Positions 46,307 through 55,246 of a stretch of DNA of 64,000 bases are shown in pieces; within the stretch, counting starts at the first letter, position 1, and the number at the start of each line of letters is the position of its first letter. The stretch is from contig NZ_JAJTSZ010000001.1 of NCBI RefSeq assembly GCF_021440195.1, positions 1,364,001 through 1,428,000 on the forward strand, written 5' to 3'. The notes below the pieces were generated by a model. That model ran no database searches. It was not told the DNA's origin and saw only the letters and a program-made list of their open reading frames with translations. Origin of the DNA: Dyadobacter sp. CY356. GTDB taxonomy: Bacteria; Bacteroidota; Bacteroidia; Cytophagales; Spirosomataceae. Made by a program: the position numbers and the translations under genes.

Positions 46307-47539
46307 ATGAAAAGAAGAGGATTTATGAAAAGCGCCGGTTTAGTGCCGGCTGCTTTTTTAACTGCACTTGATTCTACGGAAGAAAAGCTGGTGGTTACCG
46401 ACATTGCGGTGCATGAAGTCAAAGTCAATGCACGTGGCAACTGGCATTTTGTAGAATTAAAAACCAATAAGGGCATAACAGGTCTGGGAGAGGCCTCGCA
46501 TGGGTTTTCGGCTGCCGCTAGAAATGGTGCGGCTGAATTGCTTGCCGAGATCAAAACATTTTTTGGTCTGATCAAAGGAGAATCTCCGTTTGCGATTGAA
46601 CAATTTCGCCAGCGTGGACTGAAAACCTCTGCGGAAAAAGGCAAAACAGCTATCACAGCATTCAGTGCTATTGAACATGCGCTTTGGGATTTGACAGGGA
46701 AAGCATTGGGCGTTCCGGTTTACAATCTGTTGGGTGGAAAATTGAGGGATAAGCTCAAAGTATATGCAAACATTAATCGAGCCACTAATGAGCGCGATGC
46801 GAACGGAAGAAGGCTGATCTCTTCATTTCAGGCAAATGCCGAAAATGCGCTGACAAGTGGTTTCAGAGCCGTCAAATTAGCGCCTTTTGATGATATGAAG
46901 CCGCTGAAAACTGCTGATCAAAAGCAGATTGAATCCGATATCGACTATGCGGTTTCATGTGTAGAGGCTGTACGAAAAACGATTGGAAAAGACATTGACC
47001 TGTTGATTGATGTGCACAGCCATTTGAATAAGGAACTGGCCATTTCGACCGCCAGGAGACTGGAACCGGCCAATCTGTATTGGTACGAAGAAGCAATTGA
47101 CCCCGAAAAATATGTGGAAGATACCAAAGCAATTACAGATGCGATCTTGCAGGGGTCAGCTGGTGGAGAATCTATTTTTGGAAGACAAGGATTTAACCGG
47201 ATAATTACGACGCGGGCTTTGGATATCATCATGCCAGATGTGAAACATTGCGGTGGCATCCAGGAATTGCGGTTTATAGCCGCACAGGCAGAGACAGCCG
47301 GTAATATTGTAGTAGCTCCGCACAATCCGAGTGGGCCAGTTTCCACGGCTGCCAGCGTACAGGTTTGCGCCTCGATTCCTAACTTTTCGATCCTTGAATA
47401 TGCTTATGGCGAGGTACCCTGGCGTGCAGATCTTTTGTCGCCCGCAGAGCGGTTTGAGGACGGGTATATCGGCGTACCGGATACGCCGGGTCTTGGGCAT
47501 AAGTTGAATGAGGCACTTTTGAAAAAGCATGCAGTTTAG
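46307..47539 (+). CDS. Enolase-superfamily dehydratase/cycloisomerase (mandelate racemase/galactonate dehydratase-like) with Tat-type signal
   Basis: The 410-residue protein starts with KRRGFMKSAGLVPAAFLTAL, a twin-arginine signal, so it is probably exported folded. The enolase-superfamily barrel has the catalytic or metal residues expected of the mandelate racemase group: Lys in RAVKLAP, Asp and His in LLIDVHSHLN, Glu in YWYEEAID and in AGGESIF, and a histidine in APHNPSGP. The Asp-x-His and EEAI/GES pattern resembles D-galactonate dehydratase. Substrate is probably a sugar acid; 3,6-anhydrogalactonate cycloisomerase is another member of this superfamily. Position inside a sulfatase operon suggests it works on desulfated sugar acids, but periplasmic location is unusual. 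Confidence 0.85.
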   Translation: MKRRGFMKSAGLVPAAFLTALDSTEEKLVVTDIAVHEVKVNARGNWHFVELKTNKGITGLGEASHGFSAAARNGAAELLAEIKTFFGLIKGESPFAIEQFRQRGLKTSAEKGKTAITAFSAIEHALWDLTGKALGVPVYNLLGGKLRDKLKVYANINRATNERDANGRRLISSFQANAENALTSGFRAVKLAPFDDMKPLKTADQKQIESDIDYAVSCVEAVRKTIGKDIDLLIDVHSHLNKELAISTARRLEPANLYWYEEAIDPEKYVEDTKAITDAILQGSAGGESIFGRQGFNRIITTRALDIIMPDVKHCGGIQELRFIAAQAETAGNIVVAPHNPSGPVSTAASVQVCASIPNFSILEYAYGEVPWRADLLSPAERFEDGYIGVPDTPGLGHKLNEALLKKHAV

Positions 47540-47551
47540 TAGCCATATTAC

Positions 47552-47680
47552 ATGCTTCCGTACTTGAAAGATCTTGCTTGTAACCACAGGAAAAGACTTC
47601 CCTCATTGCTTTTCCTGCTGATTTGGGCTCGAAGTGTACAATCACAAAAGGGGCCGAATGTTGTCATTATCCACAAGTGA
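47552..47680 (+). pseudogene. Truncated sulfatase N-terminus (remnant of another sulfatase gene)
   Basis: The 42-codon frame from ATG 47552 encodes a basic start, a hydrophobic signal segment (LPSLLFLLIWARSVQSQ) and GPNVVIIHK before a stop. PNVVII is the first strand of sulfatases, just before the metal-binding DD pair. Everything after that has gone. It sits exactly where another sulfatase of the operon would be expected. Confidence 0.6.
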
Positions 47681-47942
47681 ATCATTTTAATATATATATT
47701 ATGTTATCAGGGAATTCCAATGAATGTTTGCGAAGCCTTTGCAGTGAGAAGGTACGTTTTGGTGTAGATCTCATATTGGCTGGAAAGCGTGACAATGAGC
47801 AATTGCCACAACCGCAAATCGGCTGGCTTTAAGCGAATCAAAATCCAGGAAATCTTGCGGTGTGCAGGAAAAGTACCCAAATCCGGTCATAATCTATGCA
47901 GTTAGCTTTAACCTGGTGTAATCAGAAATAACTTAAATCGAC
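47681..47942. other. Spacer within the sulfatase operon, no supported gene
   Basis: A plus-strand frame through 47623-47832 shows composition unlike coding sequence. ATCTAT at 47889-47894 matches one arm of the shared operator, but the second arm is missing. Confidence 0.35.
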
Positions 47943-49313
47943 ATGTCTTTTAAAAAAATAAGTGTTTTGATTGTTGCAATACTTCTCACAGGAAAAGTTT
48001 TTGCGCAATCACCAAATATTATTTTCATCGTTGCTGATGATCTGGGCTATGCAGATATTGGCGTAAACGGACAGAAGTTAATCCGTACGCCAAACATTGA
48101 CGCGCTTGCAAAAGAGGGCGTTACTTTTACAGATTTCCACGCAGGGGCACCTGTCTGTTCTCCATCCCGCAGTGTGCTCATCACGGGCTTACATACCGGA
48201 CACACCACCATCAGGGGTAACGCAACAAAGCAAGGCGGAATTGCAGGTAGTAAGGGAAAGCAAACCGTATACCGCGCGAATCTTGCCAAAGATGATTTCA
48301 CGTTAGGCAATCTGATGCAACAGTCGGGCTACACAACAGCGTTGATGGGGAAATGGCATCTGGATGGCTATGATACGCTGGCAACTCCAATTCATCGCGG
48401 TTTTGATGAGTTTTCTGGCTGGCTGATCAGTTACAGTGAAACCTATGCCAATGGTTACTGGCCTACAAAAAGGTACACAAACGGCAAGTTGATCGATGTC
48501 TTACCTAATCAGGGTGGAAAGAAGGGCTACTACGCCGACGATATCTGTACAGACGAAAGTCTTGATTTTTTGTCCAGGCAGAAAAATGTTAAGAAACCAT
48601 TTCTTTTAATGATCAATTATAACAGTCCGCATTCTCCGCTGGACGTAGTTGACAGCACAGTTTATAAAGACAAAGACTGGCCGCTGGATATGAAAATTTA
48701 CAGTGCGATGGTCCATCATCTGGATGAGAATGTCGGTAAAATCAAGCAGTATCTGATCGATAGTGGCCTGTCTAAAAACACAATTGTTTTCTTTTGTTCA
48801 GACAATGGACCAAGATCGGAGGAAACAAAACAGCAAACCGCAGTGGCAGAGTTCTTTAATTCCAACGGTGATTTAAGAGGTTATAAAAGGGATACCTATG
48901 AAGGTGGTGTTCGTGTGCCGCTGATTGTCTGGGCACCCGGTAAATTAAAGGCAGGTAGTATTAGCAAAGAGCCTGCCTATTTCGCAGATGTGATGCCAAC
49001 TTTCGCAGATATAGCCCAGTCAAAAGTAAAATATAAATCCGATGGCATCAGCATATATCCGTTTATGAAGGGTCAAAAATCAGGCGAACCACGTTTTTTA
49101 TATTGGGAATTCTTTGAAAGAGGATTTGAGCAGGCTGTTAGATACGGAAAATGGAAAGCTGTTAAAGCCCATGGTAAGACGGAATTATATGATCTTGACA
49201 GAGATCTGGGGGAAACAACTGATGTTGCAAACCTAAATCCGGACATCATCCGCAAAATTGATGCTTATCTCTCCGGCAACAGAACGGATTCTCCATTTTG
49301 GCCAATTGATTAA
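47943..49313 (+). CDS. Exported sulfatase
   Basis: The 456-residue protein has a signal peptide (to VFAQ, residue 22) and a complete S1 sulfatase core: NIIFIVADDLGYADIGVNGQ, APVCSPSRSVLITGLHTGHT with Cys72 and the following GHTTIRGN typical of one subfamily, MGKWHLDGYD, and SDNGPRSEETKQQ. It resembles glycan-directed exo-sulfatases of Bacteroidota. Its stop codon overlaps the start of the DUF6250 gene by one base (TAATG), so the two are coupled. A gap of about 400 bases containing a sulfatase remnant precedes it. Confidence 0.92.
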   Translation: MSFKKISVLIVAILLTGKVFAQSPNIIFIVADDLGYADIGVNGQKLIRTPNIDALAKEGVTFTDFHAGAPVCSPSRSVLITGLHTGHTTIRGNATKQGGIAGSKGKQTVYRANLAKDDFTLGNLMQQSGYTTALMGKWHLDGYDTLATPIHRGFDEFSGWLISYSETYANGYWPTKRYTNGKLIDVLPNQGGKKGYYADDICTDESLDFLSRQKNVKKPFLLMINYNSPHSPLDVVDSTVYKDKDWPLDMKIYSAMVHHLDENVGKIKQYLIDSGLSKNTIVFFCSDNGPRSEETKQQTAVAEFFNSNGDLRGYKRDTYEGGVRVPLIVWAPGKLKAGSISKEPAYFADVMPTFADIAQSKVKYKSDGISIYPFMKGQKSGEPRFLYWEFFERGFEQAVRYGKWKAVKAHGKTELYDLDRDLGETTDVANLNPDIIRKIDAYLSGNRTDSPFWPID

Positions 49314-50032
49314 TGAATGTAATATCAAAATTGAAAGCAGGAAGAACAATGCTGTTCGTTGTTCTGCTAGTTTGTTTTAAAAGTCATGGACAGCAGAAAA
49401 TACATTCTGACGATAAACTGATTTTTGAAGAAAATTTTGCTGAAAATCTGAATACAAACAAGTGGCTATCTGAGATTGAGCCTTTAGGGAAATCATCGGT
49501 TCAAACGAAAGGTGGCAAACTGATTATGGATACTGCCGGAGGGGTGACGGTTTGGTTTAATCAGAAACTGGAAGGAAATATACGGATCGAATATGACTGG
49601 AAAGTACTGGTTGATACAGGCCGAAATGACCGGCTATCAGATTTGAATCAATTCTGGATGGTGGCAGATCCAAGGAACAGTAACCTGTTTACCAGATCAG
49701 GAAAGTTTGAAACCTATGATTCCCTGGCTTTGTATTATGTTGGATTTGGAGGTAACGGTAATACAACTACCAGATTTAGAAAATATTATGGTGACGGCAG
49801 GAAACCGTTGTTAAAGGAATATCTTGATTCTGCACATTTGCTTAAACCCAATCATACTTATCATATCTCAATCACGGTCAGAGATGGAGAGACGACCTTT
49901 TTAGTTGATGGTAAAATATTTTTTCAATGGAAAGACCCTGATCCGCTCAAAAACGGTTATTTTGGTTTTCGCTCCACCAGCGCCAGACAAGCGATTGATC
50001 ATTTTCGTGTTTACCGATTAACAGCCATTTAA
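49313..50032 (+). CDS. DUF6250 family exported protein
   Basis: The 239-residue protein has a signal peptide (hydrophobic MLFVVLLVCFKSHGQQ) and a concanavalin/LamG-like beta sandwich: LIFEENFAENLNTNKWLSE, DWKVLVDTGRNDRLSDLNQF, TTRFRKYYGDGRKPLLKEY and the closing NGYFGFRSTSARQAIDHFRV. This layout matches DUF6250, found beside sulfatases and polysaccharide lyases. It probably binds or hydrolyses a glycan fragment; the family has no firmly known activity that I can cite. It overlaps the preceding sulfatase stop by one base. Confidence 0.8.
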   Translation: MNVISKLKAGRTMLFVVLLVCFKSHGQQKIHSDDKLIFEENFAENLNTNKWLSEIEPLGKSSVQTKGGKLIMDTAGGVTVWFNQKLEGNIRIEYDWKVLVDTGRNDRLSDLNQFWMVADPRNSNLFTRSGKFETYDSLALYYVGFGGNGNTTTRFRKYYGDGRKPLLKEYLDSAHLLKPNHTYHISITVRDGETTFLVDGKIFFQWKDPDPLKNGYFGFRSTSARQAIDHFRVYRLTAI

Positions 50033-50067
50033 GGAAATGTGGCTATTGGTGAATACTGAATCGGTTT

Positions 50068-50108
50068 AAATTTCAAGGGTGTTCGGGTTTAAAACACCCT
50101 CGAAATTT
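50068..50108. terminator. Bidirectional terminator-like hairpin
   Basis: A 16-base inverted repeat with one mismatch (50068-50083 with 50093-50108) lies between the convergent DUF6250 and carbonic-anhydrase genes, with A-rich and T-rich ends on both sides. It can serve both strands. Confidence 0.65.
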
Positions 50109-50112
50109 AACG

Positions 50113-50738
50113 CTATATTGACTGGGCAGCTGCTTGTCCTGCTGCTGTTGCTTCCGGGACCTCAATCAAGCCGCCTGATTTAACGTCATAAACAAATCCG
50201 TAGATCGGAATGAGCGGATTAACAAGAGGATGTTTTCTGATTCTTTTGACGTCCTCAATTACGCTGTGCTCCAAATTTTTAAATGTTAAAAACGCTGTAA
50301 ACCGCCCTTCGTCTGCCCCCCCGGTTTCGCTGATATTTCTCCATCCATTTTGATCAGCTGTTGCTGTTTGAAGGCTTGTAGCTAATAAATCTCTGATGAT
50401 TTCATCCGTAAAGAGCTGCATACCACAGTCGGTATGGTGAATAACAAACCACTCTTTTGTTCCAAGTAGTTTGTGTGAAATTATTAGGGAACGGATTGCG
50501 TCATCGCTGGCCCGGCCGCCGGCGTTCTTATTACATGTGCATCTCCCTCAGCCAGTCCCGCGTATTTAGCAGGATCAAGGCGCGCATCCATGCAAGTCAG
50601 AATGGCAAACTGACGAGCTGGTGGCAAGGCGAGTTTAGACTTGTCGCCAAAGCTGCTGCTGTAATTTTTGTTGGCGTCCAGCACCTCTTTCAAAATAATA
50701 CTTCTTTGATAAACAGAATCGCTTTTTTGTTCAGACAT
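50113..50738 (-). pseudogene. Beta-carbonic anhydrase split by a frameshift
   Basis: The first frame (50738 down to about 50530) contains [19 protein letters not shown] with the zinc Cys and catalytic Asp-Arg dyad. A one-base deletion in ATAAGAACGCC (50522-50530 region) shifts it; the next frame gives [20 protein letters not shown], then [20 protein letters not shown] with the zinc His and Cys, and continues to 50113. All zinc ligands are present across the two frames, and total length (about 209 residues) is normal. Either a young pseudogene or a sequencing error is possible. It would hydrate CO2 in the cytoplasm. Confidence 0.82.
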
Positions 50739-50916
50739 GACATTGAAAATTTAGGTTTAAAATAATTATGAGGCTTAAAAAATCAATGTGTTGGGTAAAT
50801 CTTATCTGGTTTAAATCATTTGCCGGGAGATATCAAGTTCAAGAAAACACGGTCAGCACCTGGAGTTCAATAAGCAAGTAACGAAACCAGCTTATCATCC
50901 TATTATAAAGGCGATT

Positions 50917-52125
50917 CTATCTTCCATAAATTGAATTCAAATATTGCTTTTCCAAAGTAGAAAAGTAAACTAGTGAAGCTATTGTCAGCAATGTCAAAAA
51001 TACCAACGTGGTAGGATGCGGGAAATAATGAAAAGTCGTGACTGCCAGGAAAAGACCTCTTATTAATTCTAAAAAAAAAACCCATCTTCGTTGTTCCAGT
51101 ATCGCTCCGCAGTTGAGAAGCGTCAGAAGGATCATCGATGCGGACATAATTTGAAGAAACTGGTCAGTATGGTGCTCCAAAAGCAGGATGAGGAACAGCG
51201 CAATGATCATGACCGTAAACTGGCAGAGGACATAAATTCTAAATTTTTGTGAACGTACTCTCACCTTATGTCGCGATAAAAATTTCTGTTCTACTATTGC
51301 TCTGACCTGCGGATCGAAGTCGGATGGGCTGCCGAAGACCAGCTTTATCTTATTCCAAGTTCCTGTCTTCTGTTTTGCCAAATACCAGAGCTCGACCAGA
51401 TAATGAAAGTGCTGCCACAGGAAACTGTAACTATTGAGTTGCTTGGTCAGGCCGTACCGAACCTCTTCTTTTTCTTCGGCGAAAGTCCCGAAAAGCTTGT
51501 CCCAAATGATGAACATGTCTCCGAAATTCTTATCCAGATAGGCCTCGTTGCTTGCATGATGTACCCGGTGATGCGAGGGCGTGACCAGAATGTATTCCAA
51601 AATGCCGAGCTTTCCTATCAGCTGGGTATGAGTAAAAAAAGGATACAAGCCATGGACAATCAGCATAGTGGTGATCATTGAAGCCGGAAATCCTATAACA
51701 GGCAGAACCGACCAGAAGAGTGTTCTTATTAGTGCCTGAAAGAACGTTATCCGTGTTCCGGCGGTATAATTAAATTCCTCACTTGTGTGATGCACCACAT
51801 GAAAACCCCAGAACAGATTAACCTTGTGGCCCATACGATGATACCAGTACCAGATCAAATCCGTGGAAAGGATCAGGGCAATCCACATCAATAGTGTTGG
51901 CTTGATATCAAAAATGGCAAAGCGATTATGCAGGTAATCATAAAAGAAAAAGAAACCAGCTGCCGTAAACATATCAATAAGCCTTTCAGCTATACCGACG
52001 TTCATATTGGCAATAGAGGAGTTAAAGTTATAAACGGACCTGTTGAGTCGTTTCGAAAACCAATATTCCAAACCAACAAAAAATAAAAAAAACGGAACGG
52101 CAATAGCCATGTAATTTAAATTCAT
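50917..52125 (-). CDS. Sterol desaturase / fatty acid hydroxylase family membrane protein
   Basis: I chose the ATG at 52125 (MNLNYMAIAVPFFLFFVGLE); the frame extends upstream only with TTG. The 402-residue protein has several membrane segments and the di-iron histidine clusters of the family: WYWYHRMGHKVNLFWGFHVV followed by HHTSEEFN, and later HRVHHASNEAYLDKNFGD. The last 130 residues add four extra membrane helices. It would hydroxylate or desaturate a lipid, using iron and oxygen. The candidate operator at 52297-52315 and a TACTTTTG -7 element (CAAAAGTA at 52264-52271 on the plus strand) lie upstream. Confidence 0.9.
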   Translation of the reverse strand: MNLNYMAIAVPFFLFFVGLEYWFSKRLNRSVYNFNSSIANMNVGIAERLIDMFTAAGFFFFYDYLHNRFAIFDIKPTLLMWIALILSTDLIWYWYHRMGHKVNLFWGFHVVHHTSEEFNYTAGTRITFFQALIRTLFWSVLPVIGFPASMITTMLIVHGLYPFFTHTQLIGKLGILEYILVTPSHHRVHHASNEAYLDKNFGDMFIIWDKLFGTFAEEKEEVRYGLTKQLNSYSFLWQHFHYLVELWYLAKQKTGTWNKIKLVFGSPSDFDPQVRAIVEQKFLSRHKVRVRSQKFRIYVLCQFTVMIIALFLILLLEHHTDQFLQIMSASMILLTLLNCGAILEQRRWVFFLELIRGLFLAVTTFHYFPHPTTLVFLTLLTIASLVYFSTLEKQYLNSIYGR

Positions 52126-52296
52126 CTGAATCTTATGGTATAATACCTGGTAGAAGGGTTCCAAAAATATCGGGATCGAATTGCATGCCACATTTTGCAA
52201 ACATTTTGAAAATGTTTTTGACGCAAACCAGTAATAGTCACCCTATTAAATTTTGTTCGCTTTCAAAAGTACAAACATTTAGGTCTATAATATAAA

Positions 52297-52315
52297 GTCT
52301 ATGGAATTTATAGAT
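52297..52315. promoter_or_regulatory. Candidate operator, GTCTAT-N7-ATAGAT, before the desaturase gene
   Basis: GTCTATGGAATTTATAGAT is an inverted repeat with five of six arm pairs matching. A further GTCTAT half-site lies at 52283-52288. On the minus strand the repeat ends 25 bases before a perfect -7 element TACTTTTG, and no good -33 TTG is present, as expected for an activated promoter. Confidence 0.55.
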
Positions 52316-52392
52316 AAATAATTTTCAACTTTCGTCTCGTGTTAGCCCTCATAACAAATTCCGGTTTTTTATATAATCATTAGCTTATGGCA

Positions 52393-53217
52393 CTACCAGC
52401 CTTTGACAGCTCCGCCATGAAATATTCTGGCGGCTGCTTCTTCCACTTCTTTTGACTGATAGGCTTTTACATAATTTTTAACCTTTTCTTCATTTTTATT
52501 ATCCTCCCGCGCCACGATCAGGTTGACGTAAGGAGATTTCTTATCCTCTATCAGCAATCCATCTTTCGTAGCCACCAAACCCACCTTGGCAGCGAAATTA
52601 TTATTGATAATCGCCAGTGCGACATTTTTATCGTCAAGCGTCCGGGGCAACTGCGGCGCTTCCAGTTCCAGGATTTTGAGTTTCTTCGGATTTACTACAA
52701 TGTCAGTCACCTTAGGCAAAAGTCCGGTGCCTTCTTTAAGTTTGATCAGTCCGTATTTTTGAAGCAGTAAAAGTGAACGCCCGCCATTGGTCGGATCGTT
52801 TGGAATGACAACTGTATCTTCGGGTTTTAATTCGGTCAGACTTTTTATTTTTTTCGAATAACCGGCGATAGGATACACAAAAGTATTACCCACAATCGCC
52901 AGTTTATATCCGCGCTGTTTAATCTGCTCGTCCAGATATGGTTTGTGCTGAAATGCATTGATGTCCACGTCTCCATGATCCAGAGCCTCATTTGGCACAA
53001 CGTAATCATTGAACGAGATAAGCTCTACTTCCAGTCCATATCTCTCTTTTGCTACTTTCTGCGCTACCTGTGCAACCTCGTATTCCGGACCTACGGCAAT
53101 GCCGACTTTGATATGATTTGGATCATTGTCCTTGTTTGCTTTTCTGTTGCAACCAGTAAGTGCAATAATCGCCAATAATAGAATGAGCAGGTTGAAAATG
53201 TGTTTATTGATTTTCAT
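52393..53217 (-). CDS. metQ: MetQ/NlpA methionine-binding lipoprotein
   Basis: The 274-residue protein begins with a lipoprotein signal (IIALTGC, Cys at residue 23). The NlpA/MetQ domain follows: IKVGIAVGPEYEVAQVAQKV, VDINAFQHKPYLDEQIKQRG (with the conserved NAFQH), VIPNDPTNGGRSLLLLQKYG, and NFAAKVGL near the end. It captures methionine or related thioethers in the periplasm and hands it to MetI. It is third in the metN-metI-metQ order, 140 bases after metI. Ligand could include sulfoxides or D-methionine. Confidence 0.93.
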   Translation of the reverse strand: MKINKHIFNLLILLLAIIALTGCNRKANKDNDPNHIKVGIAVGPEYEVAQVAQKVAKERYGLEVELISFNDYVVPNEALDHGDVDINAFQHKPYLDEQIKQRGYKLAIVGNTFVYPIAGYSKKIKSLTELKPEDTVVIPNDPTNGGRSLLLLQKYGLIKLKEGTGLLPKVTDIVVNPKKLKILELEAPQLPRTLDDKNVALAIINNNFAAKVGLVATKDGLLIEDKKSPYVNLIVAREDNKNEEKVKNYVKAYQSKEVEEAAARIFHGGAVKGW

Positions 53218-53357
53218 ATCAAAAGAGTTAATAGTTAAACGTGTAGTTTCTAAATGTTACGGCCGGTTTTTGCCGATTTTTTCTCTTAGATTTAATTTAT
53301 GGTTACTGACAATGCAAACGACCTGTGAAAATGTCCTGGCAATACCTGACCAAAACA

Positions 53358-54011
53358 TTATCTGTGGTTCACTCGTTTCGCCAGCGCATCACCTGAAAAC
53401 TGGATAATGAAAACCAGCGCGATCAGCAAAATCAATACAATGTTCATAATCAACGCGTCATAACCAATGTAGCCATATTGGTAACCTATCTGCCCAAGTC
53501 CGCCAGCGCCGACTGCACCTCCCATGGCTGAATAGCCAACCAGAGTGATCAGTGTAATGGTGGCGCAATTGATCAGCGAGGGTAAAGCCTCCGGCAAAAG
53601 CACTTTAAATACGATCTGTAAGGGCGTGGCACCCATAGCTCTGGCCGCTTCAATCAATCCGCCGGGAACTTCGATAAGACTGTTTTCGACCAGACGAGCA
53701 ATAAATGGAGCAGCGCCGATACTGAGTGGAACAAGTGCTGCACTGATACCGATGGATGTGCCCACGATTGCTCTTGTAAAGGGTATCATCCAGACGATCA
53801 GAATAATAAATGGAATCGACCGGAAGATATTTACGACAACGGACAGGGCGTTATTGAGCGTCCTGTTATCCAGTACCTGCTCTTTACGTGTTAAAAAAAG
53901 AATAATGCCGATCGGTAATCCCATTAAGAAACCAAAAAAACCGGATACGATGGTCATGAATATGGTCTCACCGGTACCTTCGACAAGCAGTGATACAATG
54001 GGATCAGACAT
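53358..54011 (-). CDS. metI: MetI methionine ABC transporter permease
   Basis: The 217-residue integral membrane protein has five hydrophobic segments and the permease EAA loop: [20 protein letters not shown], near residue 122, that couples to the ATPase. [20 protein letters not shown] at the start and [20 protein letters not shown] at the end are typical of MetI. It overlaps metN by eight bases. Confidence 0.94.
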   Translation of the reverse strand: MSDPIVSLLVEGTGETIFMTIVSGFFGFLMGLPIGIILFLTRKEQVLDNRTLNNALSVVVNIFRSIPFIILIVWMIPFTRAIVGTSIGISAALVPLSIGAAPFIARLVENSLIEVPGGLIEAARAMGATPLQIVFKVLLPEALPSLINCATITLITLVGYSAMGGAVGAGGLGQIGYQYGYIGYDALIMNIVLILLIALVFIIQFSGDALAKRVNHR

Positions 54012-55035
54012 AACCTAAAATTTCTACGTTGATTTGATTATTATTAAAAAAATCAATGGATTTCTGGTAATTTTCCCGGTTTCCTGAAAGCTCGGTGAGT
54101 ATGACCCCAAAATTTTTCTCACCTGCATGATCCATTTGTGCGCTTACAATTTTCGTATCAACGTCAAACAGTCTTGCCGCCTGCGAAAGCACTGGCTCGT
54201 TGGCGGTCTGGCCGGTAAGATGCAGTTTCAGAAGCGGTGACAAATTTCCCGGATCGGAAGATTTTAAACGTTGCACGTAAAAATCAGGAATTTCAACCTG
54301 AAGCGAAGTGCTGATAAATTCTTTAGCCAGTTCGGTTTTCGGATTTACGAAAATATCGCTGACTGTACCTTGTTCAATCAATTTCCCTTCGCTGATTACT
54401 GCAACAAAATCACAGATCGACTTCACAACCGCCATCTCATGCGTAATAAGCAAAATGGTGATATTGAGCCGTTTATTGATGTCTTTTAAAAGTTTTAGTA
54501 TAGAACGGGTAGTACCGGGGTCCAGTGCGCTGGTGGCTTCGTCGCACAACAACACTTTCGGATTATTAGCAAGCGTACGGGCTATGGCCACACGTTGTTT
54601 CTGACCTCCCGATAGATTCGCCGGATAATCATTTGCTTTTTCTTCCAAACCAACCAGCCTCAGTAATTCAGAAACCCTTGCCTTAATTTCAGCTTTTGGC
54701 ACGCGGTCCAGTTCCAGAGCAAAAGCCACATTTTCTGAAACTGTTCGCGATGAAAGCAGATTGAAATGTTGGAAGATCATCCCAATCTGTCGTCTTTCCC
54801 TGGCAAGTTGCGCATCGGATAGTATGGTCAGGTTTTTGCCATCGACAATCACATCACCTGACGTAGGCTTTTCAAGTAAATTGACACACCTGATCAGTGT
54901 GCTTTTACCCGCCCCGGAAGTCCCGATCACCCCGTAAATCTTACCCGGCTCTACTTTCAGAGATACATCTGATAATGCAATTATCTCTCTGTTTTTTTGA
55001 CGGAAAATTTTTGTAACGTTTCTTAATTCGATCAT
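54004..55035 (-). CDS. metN: MetN methionine ABC transporter ATPase
   Basis: The 343-residue protein has Walker [11 protein letters not shown] (residues about 35-44), Q-loop IFQHFNLL, signature [12 protein letters not shown], Walker [14 protein letters not shown] and switch His in LLITHE. After residue 260 comes the NIL regulatory domain ([20 protein letters not shown], then INVEILGYV), where methionine binds to inhibit the transporter. It is the first gene of metNIQ. A weak copy of the shared inverted repeat lies 85 bases upstream. Confidence 0.95.
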   Translation of the reverse strand: MIELRNVTKIFRQKNREIIALSDVSLKVEPGKIYGVIGTSGAGKSTLIRCVNLLEKPTSGDVIVDGKNLTILSDAQLARERRQIGMIFQHFNLLSSRTVSENVAFALELDRVPKAEIKARVSELLRLVGLEEKANDYPANLSGGQKQRVAIARTLANNPKVLLCDEATSALDPGTTRSILKLLKDINKRLNITILLITHEMAVVKSICDFVAVISEGKLIEQGTVSDIFVNPKTELAKEFISTSLQVEIPDFYVQRLKSSDPGNLSPLLKLHLTGQTANEPVLSQAARLFDVDTKIVSAQMDHAGEKNFGVILTELSGNRENYQKSIDFFNNNQINVEILGYV

Positions 55036-55119
55036 TTAAAAGTAAGCCTTATCAGCTTTCTGGTGTAACTGAATGCAATTTATAAAAGTTTTCCGTGTAA
55101 AGTATATATTATTTATTTA

Positions 55120-55138
55120 CTATATAGATTTAATAGGA
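55120..55138. promoter_or_regulatory. Weak copy of the shared inverted repeat, before metN
   Basis: CTATATAGATTTAATAGGA aligns with GTCTATAAAATTAATAGAC at 13 of 19 positions with the same spacing. On its own this would not be significant in AT-rich sequence; it is reported because of its position before a sulfur-amino-acid importer. Confidence 0.25.
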
Positions 55139-55246
55139 TAATAGAATATGGTTTTTATATTTTATTAAAGGTATCAAACCAATAATGACCATTATCCTGG
55201 TTTATGTATAAAACCGCTTACAGTGTTGTGATGCGTTACGCAAGCT

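Noticed and set aside
53218-53357. SAM riboswitch in the metNIQ operon
   Set aside because: I looked for the SAM-I core (AGAGGTGGAGGGA-like) before metN and between metI and metQ; nothing similar is present.
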